In this document: one piece after another, positions 41,417 to 41,659 of the stretch
Layout: every line of letters starts with the position of its first letter
How positions within the stretch are numbered: position 1 is the first letter of the stretch
Source: a candidate division KSB1 bacterium
Lineage (GTDB): Bacteria; Zhuqueibacterota; JdFR-76; DREG01
NCBI GenBank assembly: GCA_022566355.1
Contig: JADFJB010000023.1
Coordinates: 1-41,659 of the forward strand
DNA: 41,659 nt
Reading direction: 5' to 3'
Notes under the pieces: generated by a model
The model's input: the letters and a program-made list of their open reading frames with translations, nothing else
Database searches by the model: none
What the model was told of the DNA's origin: nothing
Program-made: the position numbers and the translations under genes

Positions 41417-41659
41417 AATGAATATTGCCCCCCCCCTTTTGAAAGGTATTTTTAAATAAAAAATGTAATCATATTAATATCAAATGCCCGGTGCCATTTA
41501 TTGGAATCGAAGGCAATCAAATTTTAATATATTTTTAAAATATAGACGGGGAAATTATTTTAGATAAATTTAACAAACCTTTATGCATTTAACCCATTTC
41601 AAATTTTAAAAAAAGTCTTGCATTTTTAAAACAAACCCCTTAATTGCCTCTTTTATGGT

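Noticed and set aside
41428-41436. Run of nine C as a phase-variation tract
   Set aside because: It lies after a strong terminator with no promoter or gene next to it, so no switching target is visible; length may also be a sequencing artefact.
1-41659. CRISPR array, prophage or insertion sequence
   Set aside because: No regularly spaced repeats, no transposase or integrase, and no terminal inverted repeats with target duplications were seen.

Overview
Most of this window looks like the chromosome of a low-GC, Gram-negative bacterium of the FCB superphylum, probably close to candidate division KSB1/Calditrichota. The grounds are an Ig-like lipoprotein starting with a PPGGPEDKTPP-type motif, large TPR proteins of the outer envelope, PspC/LiaF membrane proteins, a DUF4296-like lipoprotein, and a decayed kinase start of the 'IGKTIS-Y-ILEKLGEGG' type. 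This placement is inference from family resemblance only.

Region 1 to about 2400 differs. It encodes, on the minus strand, a TPR protein cut by the window edge, TonB, two ExbD proteins and the C-terminal half of ExbB. All resemble gammaproteobacterial TonB2-type systems, and the DNA is GC-richer (57% over 2161-2340 by hand count, against 41% over 2401-2580). The switch falls inside the exbB reading frame at a conserved motif, so exbB is a hybrid: either a real recombination or a contig joined at a conserved stretch. Upstream in the same operon lie a 1010-residue TPR protein and an outer-membrane beta-barrel protein.

Region 7.8-13.5 kb holds an Ig-like lipoprotein, a HisIE-like protein that has lost most metal-binding residues of both domains, a bidirectional terminator, a C-terminal processing protease and a GAF-GGDEF diguanylate cyclase. 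Region 13.8-18.8 kb is an envelope cassette: a zinc-metalloprotease/beta-propeller/beta-barrel fusion, a BamB-like lipoprotein and a PEGA-domain membrane protein. Region 18.9-29.1 kb is a dense plus-strand run: HDAC-like deacetylase, Pcm, PspC and LiaF-like proteins, a monothiol thioredoxin-like protein, PlsC, a sirtuin with no standard start codon, a TPR lipoprotein, PyrK, PyrD and CdsA. Several genes here start with TTG and several overlap.

From 29.1 kb the window becomes patchy and decayed: a ZIP transporter pseudogene, a small lipoprotein, a cold-shock gene with terminator, about 1.1 kb without a convincing gene, then an L-rhamnose cluster (a DeoR-type regulator lacking its DNA-binding half, isomerase, rhamnulokinase, and a fused aldolase/dehydrogenase). 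Hand counts give about 49% GC in the rhamnose genes against 35% in the 24-29 kb genes. Next come a kinase remnant, a gamma-glutamylcyclotransferase-like gene with higher GC, an inositol-phosphatase-family protein, a frameshifted four-helix membrane protein, a 1.3 kb zone of gene remnants, and a Spy-like periplasmic protein with a strong terminator. I saw no tRNA, rRNA, CRISPR array or intact mobile element.
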